A DNA stretch of 64,000 nt, taken from the NCBI RefSeq assembly GCF_900091555.1, contig NZ_FMCX01000004.1:124001-188000 (forward strand), in the 5' to 3' direction. The position numbers and the translations under genes were made by a program. Each line of letters starts with the position of its first letter. Position 1 is the stretch's first letter. The notes under the pieces are model-generated. The model was not told the DNA's origin. It did no database searches and saw only the letters and a list, made by a program, of their open reading frames with translations. This document shows, in pieces, positions 35,856 through 45,059 of this stretch. Origin of the DNA: Micromonospora mirobrigensis. Lineage in GTDB: Bacteria; Actinomycetota; Actinomycetes; Mycobacteriales; Micromonosporaceae.

Positions 35856-36779
35856 GTGGCACAGCGCTCCCCGATCCTGCTGATCGACTCCCCCAGCCTC
35901 TACTTCCGGGCCTACTTCGGCGTGCCCGAGTCCGCCGCCCGGACCGAGGACGGCCAGCCGGTCAACGCCGTCCGCGGCTTCCTCGACATGCTCGCCCAAC
36001 TGGTCCGCACCCGCCGGCCCGACCGGATGGTCTGCGCGTTGGACCACGACTGGCGGCCGCGGTGGCGGGTGGAGCTGCTCCCGTCGTACAAGGCGCACCG
36101 GGTGGCGCCCGAGGGCGGCGAGGTGGTGCCGGACACCCTCTCCCCGCAGGTGCCGGTGATCCTGGAGGTCCTCGACGCGATCGGCATCACCGCCGTCGGC
36201 GCCGACGGCTACGAGGCCGACGACGTGCTGGGCACCCTGTCGGTCACCCAGCCCGGCCCGGTGGAGGTGGTCTCCGGCGACCGGGACCTGTTCCAGCTGG
36301 TCGACGACACCCACCCGACCCGGCTGCTCTACGTCGGGCGGGGCGTGGCCAAGCTGGACGACTGCGACGACGCCGCGGTGCGCGCCCGCTACGGCGTCCC
36401 CGCCGACCGGTACGCCGACTTCGCGGCGCTGCGCGGCGACCCGAGCGACGGCCTGCCCGGTGTGCCGGGGGTGGGTGAGAAGACCGCCGCCCGGCTGATC
36501 GACCGCTACGGCGACCTCGACGGCATCCTGACCGCCCTGGACGACCCCGCCTCCGGCTTCGCACCCGGGCTGCGCGGCAAGCTCGACGCCGCCCGGGACT
36601 ACCTGGCCGTCGCGCCGAAGGTGGTGCGGGTGGCGCTGGACGTGCCGCTGCCGGCGCTGCCCACCGCGCTGCCGACCGCTCCGGCCGACCCGGACCGGCT
36701 GCTCACGCTGGCCCAGCGGTGGAACCTGGCCGGTTCCTGCCGCCGTCTGGTCGACGCCTTGGCCGCCGACCGCGGCTGA
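35856..36779 (+). CDS. 5'-3' exonuclease (Pol I-type flap nuclease, stand-alone)
   Basis: A 307-residue protein equivalent to the N-terminal nuclease of DNA polymerase I without the polymerase. Metal-binding acidic blocks are visible: LLIDSPSLYFRAYFG, ALDHDWRPRWR, GYEADDVLGTL, VSGDRDLFQLV, and the helix-hairpin-helix GVPGVGEKTAARLIDRYGDLDG. It likely removes RNA primers or flaps. The GTG start has no good Shine-Dalgarno sequence, so a leaderless transcript is possible. Confidence 0.93.
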   Translation: MAQRSPILLIDSPSLYFRAYFGVPESAARTEDGQPVNAVRGFLDMLAQLVRTRRPDRMVCALDHDWRPRWRVELLPSYKAHRVAPEGGEVVPDTLSPQVPVILEVLDAIGITAVGADGYEADDVLGTLSVTQPGPVEVVSGDRDLFQLVDDTHPTRLLYVGRGVAKLDDCDDAAVRARYGVPADRYADFAALRGDPSDGLPGVPGVGEKTAARLIDRYGDLDGILTALDDPASGFAPGLRGKLDAARDYLAVAPKVVRVALDVPLPALPTALPTAPADPDRLLTLAQRWNLAGSCRRLVDALAADRG

Positions 36780-36798
36780 CCTCGTCGCGCGGGACCGG

Positions 36799-36817
36799 GG
36801 GCTGGCCTCGCCGGCCC
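36799..36817. terminator. Hairpin between convergent exonuclease and DUF2071 genes
   Basis: An 8-bp stem GGGCTGGC/GCCGGCCC with one wobble pair and a 3-nt loop lies in the 64-nt gap. Confidence 0.4.
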
Positions 36818-36843
36818 GGGGCGGGCGACGCTCCGGCGCCGGG

Positions 36844-37611
36844 TCAGCGCAGCGTGACCGGCGGGCCGAACCGGACCGGCACGCCCGGTGAGAAGAGCAC
36901 GCTGGCCGGCGCACCGGCCGGCGCGGGCAGCCCGGCGGCGGTGACCAGCTCGTCGTCGAGCTCCAGCAGCTCGGCCCGACGCAGCGGCCAGCGCGGATGC
37001 CAGTTCGGCAGGTGCAGGGTGCGCCCGTACGCCCGGGTGTGCAGCCCCCAGCGGGCCGTGACGAAGTGCTCCAGCGGCGTCGGCTCGGCGATCGGCACGC
37101 CGACCCGCACCGCCAGCCGGCTGGTCGCGCCGCGCGGTCCGGGCCAGCGGCGCCGGCACCGGTAGGCGTACCGGTCGCCGTCGCGCTGCACCCGCATCGC
37201 CGACCAGAGGTACGGCAGCCGCAGCGTGGCCCGGGCGACCAGCACCGGGACCAGCCGGGACGCGTCCAGTGAACGGAACACCACCGCCCGCCGACCGGTG
37301 CCGTCGACCGAGTAGAGCCGGACGTTGGTCTCGGCGAAGCTGCCGAGGTACGGCACACCGGGGCCGACGCCGAGTCCCAGCCCGACCATCCGGAAGCCGA
37401 TCAGGCCGACGTAGGTCAGCCCGTCGAGGGTGTCCGGACGGGTGCCGGCCGGCAGCAGGGGCGCGACCACCTCGGGCGGCACCGCCCAGTGCACGAAGGT
37501 GAGGTCCTCCCAGCGCTGCCGCAGGGTGGCGCGGCGGAACGCCTGGGTGGGGGCGGAGTCGACCGGTTCGGGATGCACCTGACCATCGTGCGCCGGACGC
37601 GGCCGCCGCAC
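36844..37611 (-). CDS. DUF2071 (YqjF family) protein
   Basis: A 255-residue protein with the DUF2071 layout: LRQRWEDLTFVHWAVPPEVVAPLLP near the start, then GLTYVGLIGFRM, SFAETNVRLYS, GRRAVVFRSLDASRLVP and the basic YAYRCRRRWPG block. The fold is related to acetoacetate decarboxylase, but the activity is unknown. The GTG at 37611 has GAGG 5 nt upstream and lies 7 nt past the dienelactone hydrolase stop, suggesting one operon. A GTG at 37578 is an alternative. Confidence 0.82.
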   Translation of the reverse strand: MRRPRPAHDGQVHPEPVDSAPTQAFRRATLRQRWEDLTFVHWAVPPEVVAPLLPAGTRPDTLDGLTYVGLIGFRMVGLGLGVGPGVPYLGSFAETNVRLYSVDGTGRRAVVFRSLDASRLVPVLVARATLRLPYLWSAMRVQRDGDRYAYRCRRRWPGPRGATSRLAVRVGVPIAEPTPLEHFVTARWGLHTRAYGRTLHLPNWHPRWPLRRAELLELDDELVTAAGLPAPAGAPASVLFSPGVPVRFGPPVTLR

Positions 37612-37618
37612 CCGGGCC

Positions 37619-38371
37619 TCAGCCGCCGAAGGTGCGGTCCAGCAGGTCGAACAGGGCGGCCCAGTGCCGGTCGGTGGCCCGCTCGTCGTGGACCGGGGTG
37701 TCGGCCATGGTGAAGCCGTGGTGGGCGCCGGGATAGAGCTCCGAGCGGTAGCGCACGCCGGCAGCGTCGAGGGCCTTCTCCAGGGTGGCGATCTGCTCGG
37801 GCGTCATCGACCCGTCCTGGTCGGCGTGGGCCAGGTACAGCTCGGCGCGGACCGACCCGACCCCCAGGTGCGGGCTGTCCGGGGAGTCGGTGACCACCCG
37901 TCCGGCGTGGAAGGTGGCCAGCGCGGCCACCCGGTCCGGGTGGGCCTCGGTCACCCGCAGCGCGTTGGTGCCACCCATGCAGTAGCCCACCATGGCCACC
38001 GGCCCGGCCACGACGTCGTCGCGGGCGGCCAGGAAGTCCAGGTACGCCCCGCCGTCGGCGCGCACCAGCTCCGGCGTCAGCGCGGTGACGAACGGCATCA
38101 CCCGCCCGAAGATCTCGCCCCGCTGCGCGGGGTCGCCCAAACCGGTCAGGTCCACCAGCGGGGCCCGGCCGGCCCGGTGGAACAGGTTGGGCACCAGGAC
38201 CAGGTAGCCTCGCTCGGCGATCCGCTGCGCCATCTCGGCGATCCGGGGCCGCAGGCCGAAGGCGTCCATGAAGACCAGGACCGCCGGGAACGGCCCGTCG
38301 CCGTCCGGCCGCACCAGGTAGGCGTCGGCGACCCCGTCGCCGGTCGGTACGTCCACCGTCGTCGTCTGCAT
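37619..38371 (-). CDS. Dienelactone hydrolase family protein
   Basis: A 250-residue alpha/beta hydrolase. The nucleophile Cys is in GYCMGG, the catalytic Asp region in AHADQDG and the His in PGAHHGF, which are the Cys-Asp-His triad of dienelactone hydrolases. It acts on carboxymethylenebutenolide-like lactones or other esters. No other aromatic ring-cleavage genes are adjacent. It precedes the DUF2071 gene with a 7-nt gap. Confidence 0.9.
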   Translation of the reverse strand: MQTTTVDVPTGDGVADAYLVRPDGDGPFPAVLVFMDAFGLRPRIAEMAQRIAERGYLVLVPNLFHRAGRAPLVDLTGLGDPAQRGEIFGRVMPFVTALTPELVRADGGAYLDFLAARDDVVAGPVAMVGYCMGGTNALRVTEAHPDRVAALATFHAGRVVTDSPDSPHLGVGSVRAELYLAHADQDGSMTPEQIATLEKALDAAGVRYRSELYPGAHHGFTMADTPVHDERATDRHWAALFDLLDRTFGG

Positions 38372-38413
38372 GCGCCGGCCTCTCCCACGTGATCGTCGTC
38401 GTCTGGCACGCTA

Positions 38414-38441
38414 CCCCCGGCCGGTTCCGGCCGCCCGGGGG
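38414..38441 (-). terminator. Hairpin terminator after the methyltransferase gene
   Basis: CCCCCGGCCGG and CCGGCCG..CGGGGG pair around a TT centre just past the methyltransferase stop codon on the minus strand. Confidence 0.45.
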
Positions 38442-38473
38442 CCCGGGGCACGGGTCGCCCGCCCGCCCGGCCG

Positions 38474-39217
38474 TCAGCCGCGGCGCAGCACCAGCGTGGC
38501 GAAGCCGAGCACGTCGCGGTAGCCGCGCAGCCACTGCTCCCGGTGCTCCCGGGCCGCGGCGAGCGCCCCGGCGGCGTCGGGGTGGCCGGGGTTGTCCAGC
38601 GCCCACTCGGTGAGCGAACCCACCCACGACCACTCGTAGTCGTCCCACTCGGCGCCGGTGCTGAGGTGAGCGAAGATCGGCGTCCAGCCGGCCCGCTCGG
38701 CTGAGTCGACCAGGCCGGCGAGGTCGGTGAAATCCTCCGGTTTGGCGTCCAGCCCGGCCAGCGCCGCGGTCGTGGGCGGCGCCTGCCAGTAGCCCTCCCC
38801 GACCAGCAGCACGCCGTCGGGGTTGACGTGCCGGCCGGCCAGCTCCAGCGTCTCGGTGAACCCGCCGAACGCGTGCGTCGACCCGACGCACATCACCAGG
38901 TCGTGGTCGCCGTCCGGGACGTAGGAGCGGGCGTCGCGTTCGTGCAGGGTGAGCCGGTCGGCGAGGCCGCGTACGGCGGCGGCCGCCGCGGCGCGTTCCA
39001 GGGCGTACGGGCTGGTGTCGACGCCGTCGGCGTGCCCGTCGGGGTAGTGGGCGAGCGCCTGGAGGGCCCAGGCGGCCTCGCCGCAGCCGAGGTCGAGGAT
39101 CCGGGCGTTGGGTCGCCGGTCCGCCCGGCGCAGCAGCCGGTTGACGTTGACCCCGAAGATCGGCGCCGCGATCGGGTGGTGGGTGTGGGCGATGCTGCTG
39201 AGCCGCTGACGATCCAT
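38474..39217 (-). CDS. SAM-dependent class I methyltransferase
   Basis: A 247-residue protein. SAM motif I is ILDLGCGEAAWALQAL, followed by GVDTSPYALERA, LTLHERDARSY and the post-motif DLVMCVGSTHAFGG. The MDRQRLSSIAHTHHPIAAP N-terminus matches small-molecule methyltransferases. The start at 39217 fits the domain but lacks a Shine-Dalgarno sequence; GTG codons at 39232 and 39223 are alternatives. The substrate is unknown. Confidence 0.85.
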   Translation of the reverse strand: MDRQRLSSIAHTHHPIAAPIFGVNVNRLLRRADRRPNARILDLGCGEAAWALQALAHYPDGHADGVDTSPYALERAAAAAAVRGLADRLTLHERDARSYVPDGDHDLVMCVGSTHAFGGFTETLELAGRHVNPDGVLLVGEGYWQAPPTTAALAGLDAKPEDFTDLAGLVDSAERAGWTPIFAHLSTGAEWDDYEWSWVGSLTEWALDNPGHPDAAGALAAAREHREQWLRGYRDVLGFATLVLRRG

Positions 39218-39290
39218 CAGCACAGTGAACACGAGCGCGGCGGCCCACCGCCCGGCCATTTTCCGGGTGCCCCGGCCGGGGGCCGCGCCG

Positions 39291-39917
39291 TCAGCGCAGC
39301 CCGGCGGCGATCGCGTCCACCAGCAGTGCGCCGACGGTCCGGGCCAGGGTGGCCCGGGCGGCGTCGACGTCGAGGCCCATCGCGTCGCGCATCATCGACC
39401 ACGCCGACCAGGTACTCGCCACGGTCAACGCGTCGAGCAGCTGCTCGCGCCCCGGCCCCGCGTACGCCAGTTCCGGGGCGAACACCTGCCCGATCTCGGC
39501 GCGTACCCGGCCGATGCCGGCCTCACGGTTGCGGCGCAGCTGGGGCGAGAAGGGCTCGCGGAGCGCGGAGGCGCGCGCCGAGGGCGCCAGTGCCTCCAGC
39601 ATCCGGGCGCGCTGGGCACAGAAGTCCGCGATCCGCCGGGACAGCGGCAGCTCTGGCGCGGTGGGCCGGGCCAGCGCCCGCTGCCGCTCGGCGACGAGCC
39701 GTCCGGTGGCGGCGAAGAGGCTCTCCATGTCCTTGAAGTTGGCCCAGAGGGTACGCAGCGACACCCCGGCCCGCTCGGCGATGCGCTCCCCGGTGGGTTT
39801 GAGGTCGCCCTCGTCGATCAGCGCGAGGTGCGCCTCGACGATGGCGGCGCGGCTGCGCTGCGCCCGCGCCGCCCGCCCGTCCCGCCGCGCCGGCACGTCG
39901 GCGTCCACGTCGATCAT
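39291..39917 (-). CDS. TetR family transcriptional regulator
   Basis: A 208-residue regulator. The HTH covers about residues 18-65 (RAAIVEAHLALIDEGDLKPTGERIAERAGVSLRTLWANFKDMESLF), followed by a helical ligand domain with a hydrophobic C-terminus. The ATG at 39917 has AGGGGA 7 nt upstream. It lies downstream of the Liv transporter operon but is separated by a hairpin, so it has at least partly independent transcription. Likely regulator of the transporter; not shown. Confidence 0.88.
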   Translation of the reverse strand: MIDVDADVPARRDGRAARAQRSRAAIVEAHLALIDEGDLKPTGERIAERAGVSLRTLWANFKDMESLFAATGRLVAERQRALARPTAPELPLSRRIADFCAQRARMLEALAPSARASALREPFSPQLRRNREAGIGRVRAEIGQVFAPELAYAGPGREQLLDALTVASTWSAWSMMRDAMGLDVDAARATLARTVGALLVDAIAAGLR

Positions 39918-39967
39918 CTGACGGTCCCCTGTCGGTCCGGGCCGCCACGCCCCGGTGGCGACCCCGG

Positions 39968-40000
39968 CGCCGGCCGACCCGGCGGGGCGGTCGGCCGGCG
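39968..40000 (-). terminator. Hairpin terminator between livK-like and TetR genes
   Basis: A perfect 12-bp stem (39968-39979 with 39989-40000) with a 9-nt loop lies 9 nt past the binding-protein stop codon. Confidence 0.65.
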
Positions 40001-40009
40001 ATGGTCGGA

Positions 40010-41284
40010 TCAGGTGGTCGGGATGGCGTCCGCCGGCGGGGTGCTCGGCGCCTCGGTGAACTCCTTGACCTCGCCGTCGGCGTCGTCGGTGGTCCAGGTC
40101 GGACCGAAGTAGTCCTGCACTCCGTTGGCGACCCTGGTCATCCGTACGCCGCTGTAGCCGGCGTGGACGCCGTCGGCGTACCGGAACGGGGTCAGGCCGG
40201 GCCCGGTGAAGCCGCCCTTCTCGACGGCCCGCACCAGCTTCTCCCGGGTGAGGTCCTTGCCGGCGGCCAGCAGCGCCTGCACGAAGGTGTACGCCATCGA
40301 GTAGCCGTAGACGGCGTTGCCGTCGATCGGGTTGGCGGCGTTGTACCGCTGATGGATCCTGGTGAACTCCTGGATCCACGGGTTGTCCGCGTCGCCCGCC
40401 ATCGGCAGGTAGTTGTCGGCGAGAAGCCCCTCCAGGATCACCTTCTTGTCGCCGAGCTGCTTGGCCAGCGTGGTGTAGTCGGCGCCCACGTTGGACACCA
40501 CCCACTGGGCCTTGAACCCCTGGGCGGCGGCCTGTCCCATGGCGAGCGCGGTGAAGCCGGGGATGGTCGCCGAGACGACCACCTGGCAGCCGGCCGCCTT
40601 CAGCGCGCCGATCGCCGGGCCGACCTGCTGATTGGTGGTGGTGTATGTCTGCTTGGCCGCCACCGGTCCGAGGATCTTCTCCACCCCGACGAGGCTGTCC
40701 CGGCCGAAGTCGTCGTTCTGCCCGAAGTGACACACCTTGCGGCCCGGGAACTCCTGCTTCACGAAGGTGGCGAGGATCTTGCCCTCGACGGTGTAGTCGG
40801 GCTGCCAACCGAAGGTGGTCGGGTACGTGTCGGGCTGGTTCCAGTTGCGGCTGCCGGAGGAGACGAACAGGTCGGGCACCTTCTGGGTCTTGACGAATTC
40901 CAGCACGTTGGTGTGGGTGGGGGTGCCCAGCCCACCGAGGAGCGCGAAGACCTTGTCCTGCAGGACGAGCTTGCGGACCACGTTGTCGGTGTTGGCGGGG
41001 TTGTAGCCGTCGTCCATGACCTTGTAGACGATCTTCCGGCCGTTCACCCCGCCCTTGCTGTTGACGTGCTCGAAGTAGGCCCTGGTGGCGGCGGAGATCC
41101 GGGAGTAGCCGGGGGCGGCGGGGCCGGTGAGCGGCTGGTGGGTGCCGATCAGGACCTCGGTGTCGGTGACGCCCGGGACGTTCTCGGTCGCCTGCTGCTC
41201 GTCGTTGGCGCACGCCGACGCGCCGATCAGCAGCAGCAGGCTGGTGGTGGCGGCGGCGAGAGCGCGGCGGGTGATGGGTGGCAT
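40010..41284 (-). CDS. livK: Branched-chain amino acid-type ABC transporter substrate-binding lipoprotein
   Basis: A 424-residue binding protein. The signal peptide ends in the lipobox IGASAC (Cys about residue 26). The body is a periplasmic-binding type I fold (TEVLIGTHQPLTGPAAPGYS, GGVNGRKIVYKVMDDGYNPANT, FALLGGLGTPTHTNVLEF). The ATG at 41284 has GGAGGAG 5 nt upstream. Family members bind amino acids, amides, urea or aromatic acids. Because acyl-CoA-type catabolic genes are next door, a carboxylic acid or amide is more likely here than leucine. Confidence 0.92.
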   Translation of the reverse strand: MPPITRRALAAATTSLLLLIGASACANDEQQATENVPGVTDTEVLIGTHQPLTGPAAPGYSRISAATRAYFEHVNSKGGVNGRKIVYKVMDDGYNPANTDNVVRKLVLQDKVFALLGGLGTPTHTNVLEFVKTQKVPDLFVSSGSRNWNQPDTYPTTFGWQPDYTVEGKILATFVKQEFPGRKVCHFGQNDDFGRDSLVGVEKILGPVAAKQTYTTTNQQVGPAIGALKAAGCQVVVSATIPGFTALAMGQAAAQGFKAQWVVSNVGADYTTLAKQLGDKKVILEGLLADNYLPMAGDADNPWIQEFTRIHQRYNAANPIDGNAVYGYSMAYTFVQALLAAGKDLTREKLVRAVEKGGFTGPGLTPFRYADGVHAGYSGVRMTRVANGVQDYFGPTWTTDDADGEVKEFTEAPSTPPADAIPTT

Positions 41285-41330
41285 GGTTCTCCTCCGGTGC
41301 GACGGGTGCGAACGGTGGAACCGGGGTGGG

Positions 41331-42470
41331 TCAGCGGCTCGGGTGCCGCCGGCGTGCTCCGAGTCGGGCGAGCAGGTCACGGGCGGCGCCCTGCAGGCCG
41401 CCGGGGGCGGCCAGCATGACGACGACGAGGGTCAGGCCGAACACGGCCAGGGCGAGGTTGCCCTCCAGCCGTCGGGCCAGCCCCGACGGGAGGGTGAAGG
41501 TTTCGGTGAGCAGGCTGGGCAGGTCCTGCAGCGCCACCAGCAGGACGGCTCCCCAGACCGCGCCGGCGAGGCTGCCCAGGCCGCCGATCACGATCGCCAT
41601 CAGCAGGAACAGCGACAGCTCGAGGGCGAACTTGCCGGGGGCGACCGTGCCGGTCAGCACCGCGTACACCCCGCCGCCCAGGCCGGCGCAGGCGGCGCTC
41701 ACCACGAAGGCGAGCACCTGCGTGCGGGCGACCGGGATGCCGGCCAGCCGGGCGGCCACCTCGTCGTCGCGGACCGCGCGCAGCGACCGGCCGAACCGGC
41801 TGCGCACCAGGTTCGCCATCAGCACCATGGTCACCAGCGCGGCGAGCAACGCGACCCAGGCCAGCCAGCGCTCCGGCTGGAAGTACGCCCCGAGCGACGC
41901 CGGGGGCGTCTCCGCCGGGAAGCGCAGCCCCTGCTCACCGTTGAAGACGTCGGTGAAGATCGTGGTGATCGCCGGAACCAGGGTGGCGACGGCGAGCGTG
42001 ACGCCGGCCAGGTACGGCCCGCGCAGCCGCGCCGCGGCCAGCCCGATGGCCAGGCCGACCGCCGCGGTCACCCCGGCGGCGAGCAGCAGCGACAGCGGCA
42101 GGATCCAGCGGCCCTGCACGGCCCGGTCCGCCAGCGCCTGCTGGACCAGCGCGACGGTGTACGCGCCGGTCGCCATCAGCGCGCCGTGTCCCAGGGAGAG
42201 CTGACCGTTGAGCCCGACCAGGACGGTGTAGCCGGCGGTGACGCAGAGGAACGCGCCGACCCGGGCGACCTGCAGGTTCTGGTACGGCGGCAGCTGGTTG
42301 GTCAGCAGCACCACGGCCGTGCCGGCGAGGACGGCGACGATCAGGTGGCGCAGCAGCGTCGAGCCGCCCACCGTGCCGCTGCCGGGCGCGCCGGGTAGCA
42401 ACCGCCGCAGCGCCGACGGCGCGGCGGGTGGCCGTTCGGTGGGGACCTCGGAGGGTCGGGTCGCGGTCAC
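41331..42470 (-). CDS. livM: Liv-type ABC transporter permease (LivM)
   Basis: A 379-residue membrane protein with about ten hydrophobic spans. It has the LivM block GLNGQLSLGHGALMATGAYT and the cytoplasmic loop RSLRAVRDDEVAARLAGIPV. The GTG start overlaps the livH stop by GTGA. The first 45 residues are hydrophilic and Pro-rich. It forms the translocation channel with LivH. Confidence 0.92.
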   Translation of the reverse strand: MTATRPSEVPTERPPAAPSALRRLLPGAPGSGTVGGSTLLRHLIVAVLAGTAVVLLTNQLPPYQNLQVARVGAFLCVTAGYTVLVGLNGQLSLGHGALMATGAYTVALVQQALADRAVQGRWILPLSLLLAAGVTAAVGLAIGLAAARLRGPYLAGVTLAVATLVPAITTIFTDVFNGEQGLRFPAETPPASLGAYFQPERWLAWVALLAALVTMVLMANLVRSRFGRSLRAVRDDEVAARLAGIPVARTQVLAFVVSAACAGLGGGVYAVLTGTVAPGKFALELSLFLLMAIVIGGLGSLAGAVWGAVLLVALQDLPSLLTETFTLPSGLARRLEGNLALAVFGLTLVVVMLAAPGGLQGAARDLLARLGARRRHPSR

Positions 42471-43345
42471 ACGTGTCTCGCTCTCGGGCCGGAGAAGAGG
42501 CCGCCGGGACGGACCAGCAGCACCGCCAGCAGCAGGACGAGGACGGCCAGCGGTGTGGTGTCGGGGCCCAGGTAGCCGGTGACGTACGACAGGATCAGGC
42601 CGACCAGCAGGCCGCCGACCACCGCCCCGGCCGGGCTGTCCAGGCCACCGACCACGGCGGCGGTGAAGGCGATCACGAAGACCAGGTCCATCGCGTGCGG
42701 GTGCAGTCCCAGCCCGGTGGGCACGACCAGCATGCCGGCGAGGGCGCCGACCGCCGCGGCCAACGCCCAGCCCACCGTGAGCATCCGGGAGACCTGGACG
42801 CCGAGCAGCCGGGACACCTCGGGCGCGAAGGCCGACGCCCGCATCCGCAGCCCGAGCGAGGTGCGGGTGAACAGCAGCGCCAGCAGCGCCACGACCACCA
42901 CGACGGCGCCGAGGACCCACAGGTCGTACGGGGACATGGCGGCGATCCCGCCGACGGTGAGCGCGTCGGTGTCGAACGGCACCGCCGTGGGCCGGTACTC
43001 GTTGCCGAAGACCATGCCGAGCACCGCCTGGATCAGCAGCACCAGCCCGAGGGCGACGATCACGTCGCCCAGGGGGTTGGCGTGGCCGACGAAACGCATC
43101 AGCACCCGTTCGACCAGCGCGCCGAGCGCCAGGCCGGCCAGCACGGCCGCGCCGAGCCCCAGCCAGTAGGAGCCGGTGGCGGAGACGACGGCGTAACCGA
43201 CGTACGCCGTCGCGACCGCCATGGCGCCCTGGGCGAAGTTGACCAGGCGGGCCGCCCGCCAGATGAGCACCAGGGCGAGGGCGAACGCGGCGTAGACGGC
43301 GCCGGTGGACACTCCGTCTAAGGTGAGGAACAGGAACCGGTCCAA
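42467..43345 (-). CDS. livH: Liv-type ABC transporter permease (LivH)
   Basis: A 292-residue membrane protein with about eight spans. Landmarks are GVSTGAVYAAFALALVLIWRA, VNFAQGAMAVATAYVGY and the loop FVGHANPLGDVIVALGLVLL. The start is TTG with AAGGA 8 nt upstream. It precedes livM with a GTGA overlap. Confidence 0.92.
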   Translation of the reverse strand: MDRFLFLTLDGVSTGAVYAAFALALVLIWRAARLVNFAQGAMAVATAYVGYAVVSATGSYWLGLGAAVLAGLALGALVERVLMRFVGHANPLGDVIVALGLVLLIQAVLGMVFGNEYRPTAVPFDTDALTVGGIAAMSPYDLWVLGAVVVVVALLALLFTRTSLGLRMRASAFAPEVSRLLGVQVSRMLTVGWALAAAVGALAGMLVVPTGLGLHPHAMDLVFVIAFTAAVVGGLDSPAGAVVGGLLVGLILSYVTGYLGPDTTPLAVLVLLLAVLLVRPGGLFSGPRARHV

Positions 43346-43370
43346 CGGCGGATCCTTCCTACGAGTGCGG

Positions 43371-44087
43371 TCAGAATCCGAGGTAGGCGTGGCGGAGCTG
43401 CTCGTCGTCGCGCAGTTGCGCCGCCGGGGTCGCCATGACGACCCGGCCGAGGGACATGACCACGCCCTGGTCGGCGATGCCCAGGGCGCTGCGGACGTTC
43501 TGCTCGACGAGCAGGACGGTCAGGCCGCTGCCGTCGCAGAGCTGGCGCAGCAGCGTCATGATCTGGCCGCTCACCCGGGGCGCCAGCCCGAGCGACGGCT
43601 CGTCGAGCAGCAGCAGCCGGGGTCGGGCGATCAGCGCCCGGCCGAGGGCGAGCATCTGCCGTTCCCCGCCGGAGAGCTGGTGCCCGGCGTGCCGGCGGCG
43701 GCGGGCCAGCGGGTCGAAGAGCTGATACACCTCGTCCTGCGCCCGGCGGGCGTCGGCGCGGTCCCGGCGCCACAGCCCGCCGAGGCGCAGGTTCTCCTCG
43801 ACGGTCAGCTCGGCGACGACGCCGCGCCCCTCCGGCACGTGGGCCAGGCCCCGCCGCACCAGCCGTTCGACGGGTACGCCGCGCAGGTCCTCGCCGTCGA
43901 AGCGGACCCGGCCAGTGGTGGGTCGCAGCAGGCCGGACAGGGTGCGCAGCAGGGTGGTCTTGCCGGCGCCGTTGGCGCCGAGGATGGCGGTGACGGTGCC
44001 GGTGGGGACCTCGAACGTGACGTCGCGCAGCACCGGCACCGGTCCGTAGCCGGAACTGAGCTCGTCGACCTCCAGGATGGCGGTCAC
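43371..44087 (-). CDS. livF: Liv-type ABC transporter ATPase (LivF)
   Basis: A 238-residue ATPase. Walker A GANGAGKTTLL, Q-loop, signature LSGGERQML, Walker B LLLLDEPSLGLAP and switch region VLLVEQNV are complete, and the HVPEGRGV block is typical of LivF. The GTG start overlaps the livG stop by GTGA. Confidence 0.94.
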   Translation of the reverse strand: MTAILEVDELSSGYGPVPVLRDVTFEVPTGTVTAILGANGAGKTTLLRTLSGLLRPTTGRVRFDGEDLRGVPVERLVRRGLAHVPEGRGVVAELTVEENLRLGGLWRRDRADARRAQDEVYQLFDPLARRRRHAGHQLSGGERQMLALGRALIARPRLLLLDEPSLGLAPRVSGQIMTLLRQLCDGSGLTVLLVEQNVRSALGIADQGVVMSLGRVVMATPAAQLRDDEQLRHAYLGF

Positions 44088-44905
44088 GACGCCGGCCCCA
44101 CGCCGGTGGGCCGGGGCGGTACCTCGGCGCCCAGGTAGGCCTCGGTCACCAGCGGGTCGTCGCGGATCTGCGCGGGGGTCCCGACGGCGACGACCCGGCC
44201 GAAGTCGAGCACCACGATCTCGTGGCAGACGGACATGACCAGGTCCATGTGGTGTTCGACCAGCATGACCGAGCAGGTGCCGTGCGCGCGGTCGGGCAGC
44301 GTGGTGACCAGCGCCGCCAGTTCGGCGATGTCGTCGGCGCCGAGGCCACCGGCGGGCTCGTCGAGCAGCAGCAGCCGGGGGCGGGCGATCAGGGCCCGGG
44401 CGAGGGCGACCCGTTTGCGGGTCGCGTACGGCAGGGTGCCGGGGGCCGCGCCGGCGTACCGTTCAACGCCCAGCTCGGCGAGCAGAGCCCGGGCCTCCTC
44501 GCGTAGCCGCCGCTCGTCGCGGTCGCTGCCGGGCAGGCCGAGCAGGGCGGTGGCGAAGCCGGCTCGGGCGGTGTGGCTGGCGCCGGCCAGCACGTTCTCC
44601 AGGACGCTGAGCCCGGGGAAGAGGCCGACGCCCTGCAGGGTGCGGGCGACGCCGAGGCGGGTGAGCCGGTGCGGGCGGGGCCGGAACGCCGCGCCGTCGA
44701 GGGTGAGCGTGCCGCTGGTCGGCGGGACGAACCCGCAGACCACGTTGAACAGGGTGGTCTTGCCGGCGCCGTTGGGACCGATCACTCCGACGATGCGGCC
44801 GGGCGGCACCCGCAACGAGACGTCGTCGAGGGCGACCAGTCCACCGAACCGCACGCCGACGTGGTGCAGGGCCAGATCGATGCCGGCGCGGGGTTCGACG
44901 CTCAT
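44084..44905 (-). CDS. livG: Liv-type ABC transporter ATPase (LivG)
   Basis: A 273-residue ATPase. Walker A is GPNGAGKTTLFNVV, Walker B LLLLDEPAGGLG, and the switch His is in VEHHMDLVM. The signature region reads LPYATRKRVALARAL, where LSYGxQRR is usual for LivG, so the C-loop is degenerate (PYATRKR), a possible sign of specialised pairing with LivF. The ATG at 44905 has AGAGG 5 nt upstream. It is the first gene of the transporter operon. Confidence 0.92.
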   Translation of the reverse strand: MSVEPRAGIDLALHHVGVRFGGLVALDDVSLRVPPGRIVGVIGPNGAGKTTLFNVVCGFVPPTSGTLTLDGAAFRPRPHRLTRLGVARTLQGVGLFPGLSVLENVLAGASHTARAGFATALLGLPGSDRDERRLREEARALLAELGVERYAGAAPGTLPYATRKRVALARALIARPRLLLLDEPAGGLGADDIAELAALVTTLPDRAHGTCSVMLVEHHMDLVMSVCHEIVVLDFGRVVAVGTPAQIRDDPLVTEAYLGAEVPPRPTGVGPAS

Positions 44906-44945
44906 GTTCACCTCTTGTCAGGGCGAAGCATGGGGCTGGCGTTGT

Positions 44946-44960
44946 TACACCGGGAGTGTA
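44946..44960 (-). promoter_or_regulatory. Small palindrome upstream of livG
   Basis: TACAC (44946-44950) and GTGTA (44956-44960) flank CGGGA, 41 nt before the livG start within a 154-nt gap. A candidate regulator site for the adjacent transporter operon; TTGATC (minus strand, 44963-44968 region) may be part of the promoter. Confidence 0.3.
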
Positions 44961-45006
44961 CTGATCAAATGGCGTCGATCGATGTTTCGTTACGCCGCTG
45001 TGACGT

Positions 45007-45055
45007 CGGCGGGTCCGACCAGGACGGCCACCGGGCCGCCGAGCCGGACCCGCCG
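45007..45055 (-). terminator. Stem-loop after the phosphotriesterase-like gene
   Basis: 11-bp arms CGGCGGGTCCG (45007-45017) and CGGACCCGCCG (45045-45055) enclose a nested CGGCC/GGCCG hairpin, starting 5 nt past the stop codon at 45060. It separates the SDR-ligase-hydrolase operon from the transporter operon. Confidence 0.5.
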
Positions 45056-45059
45056 CGGG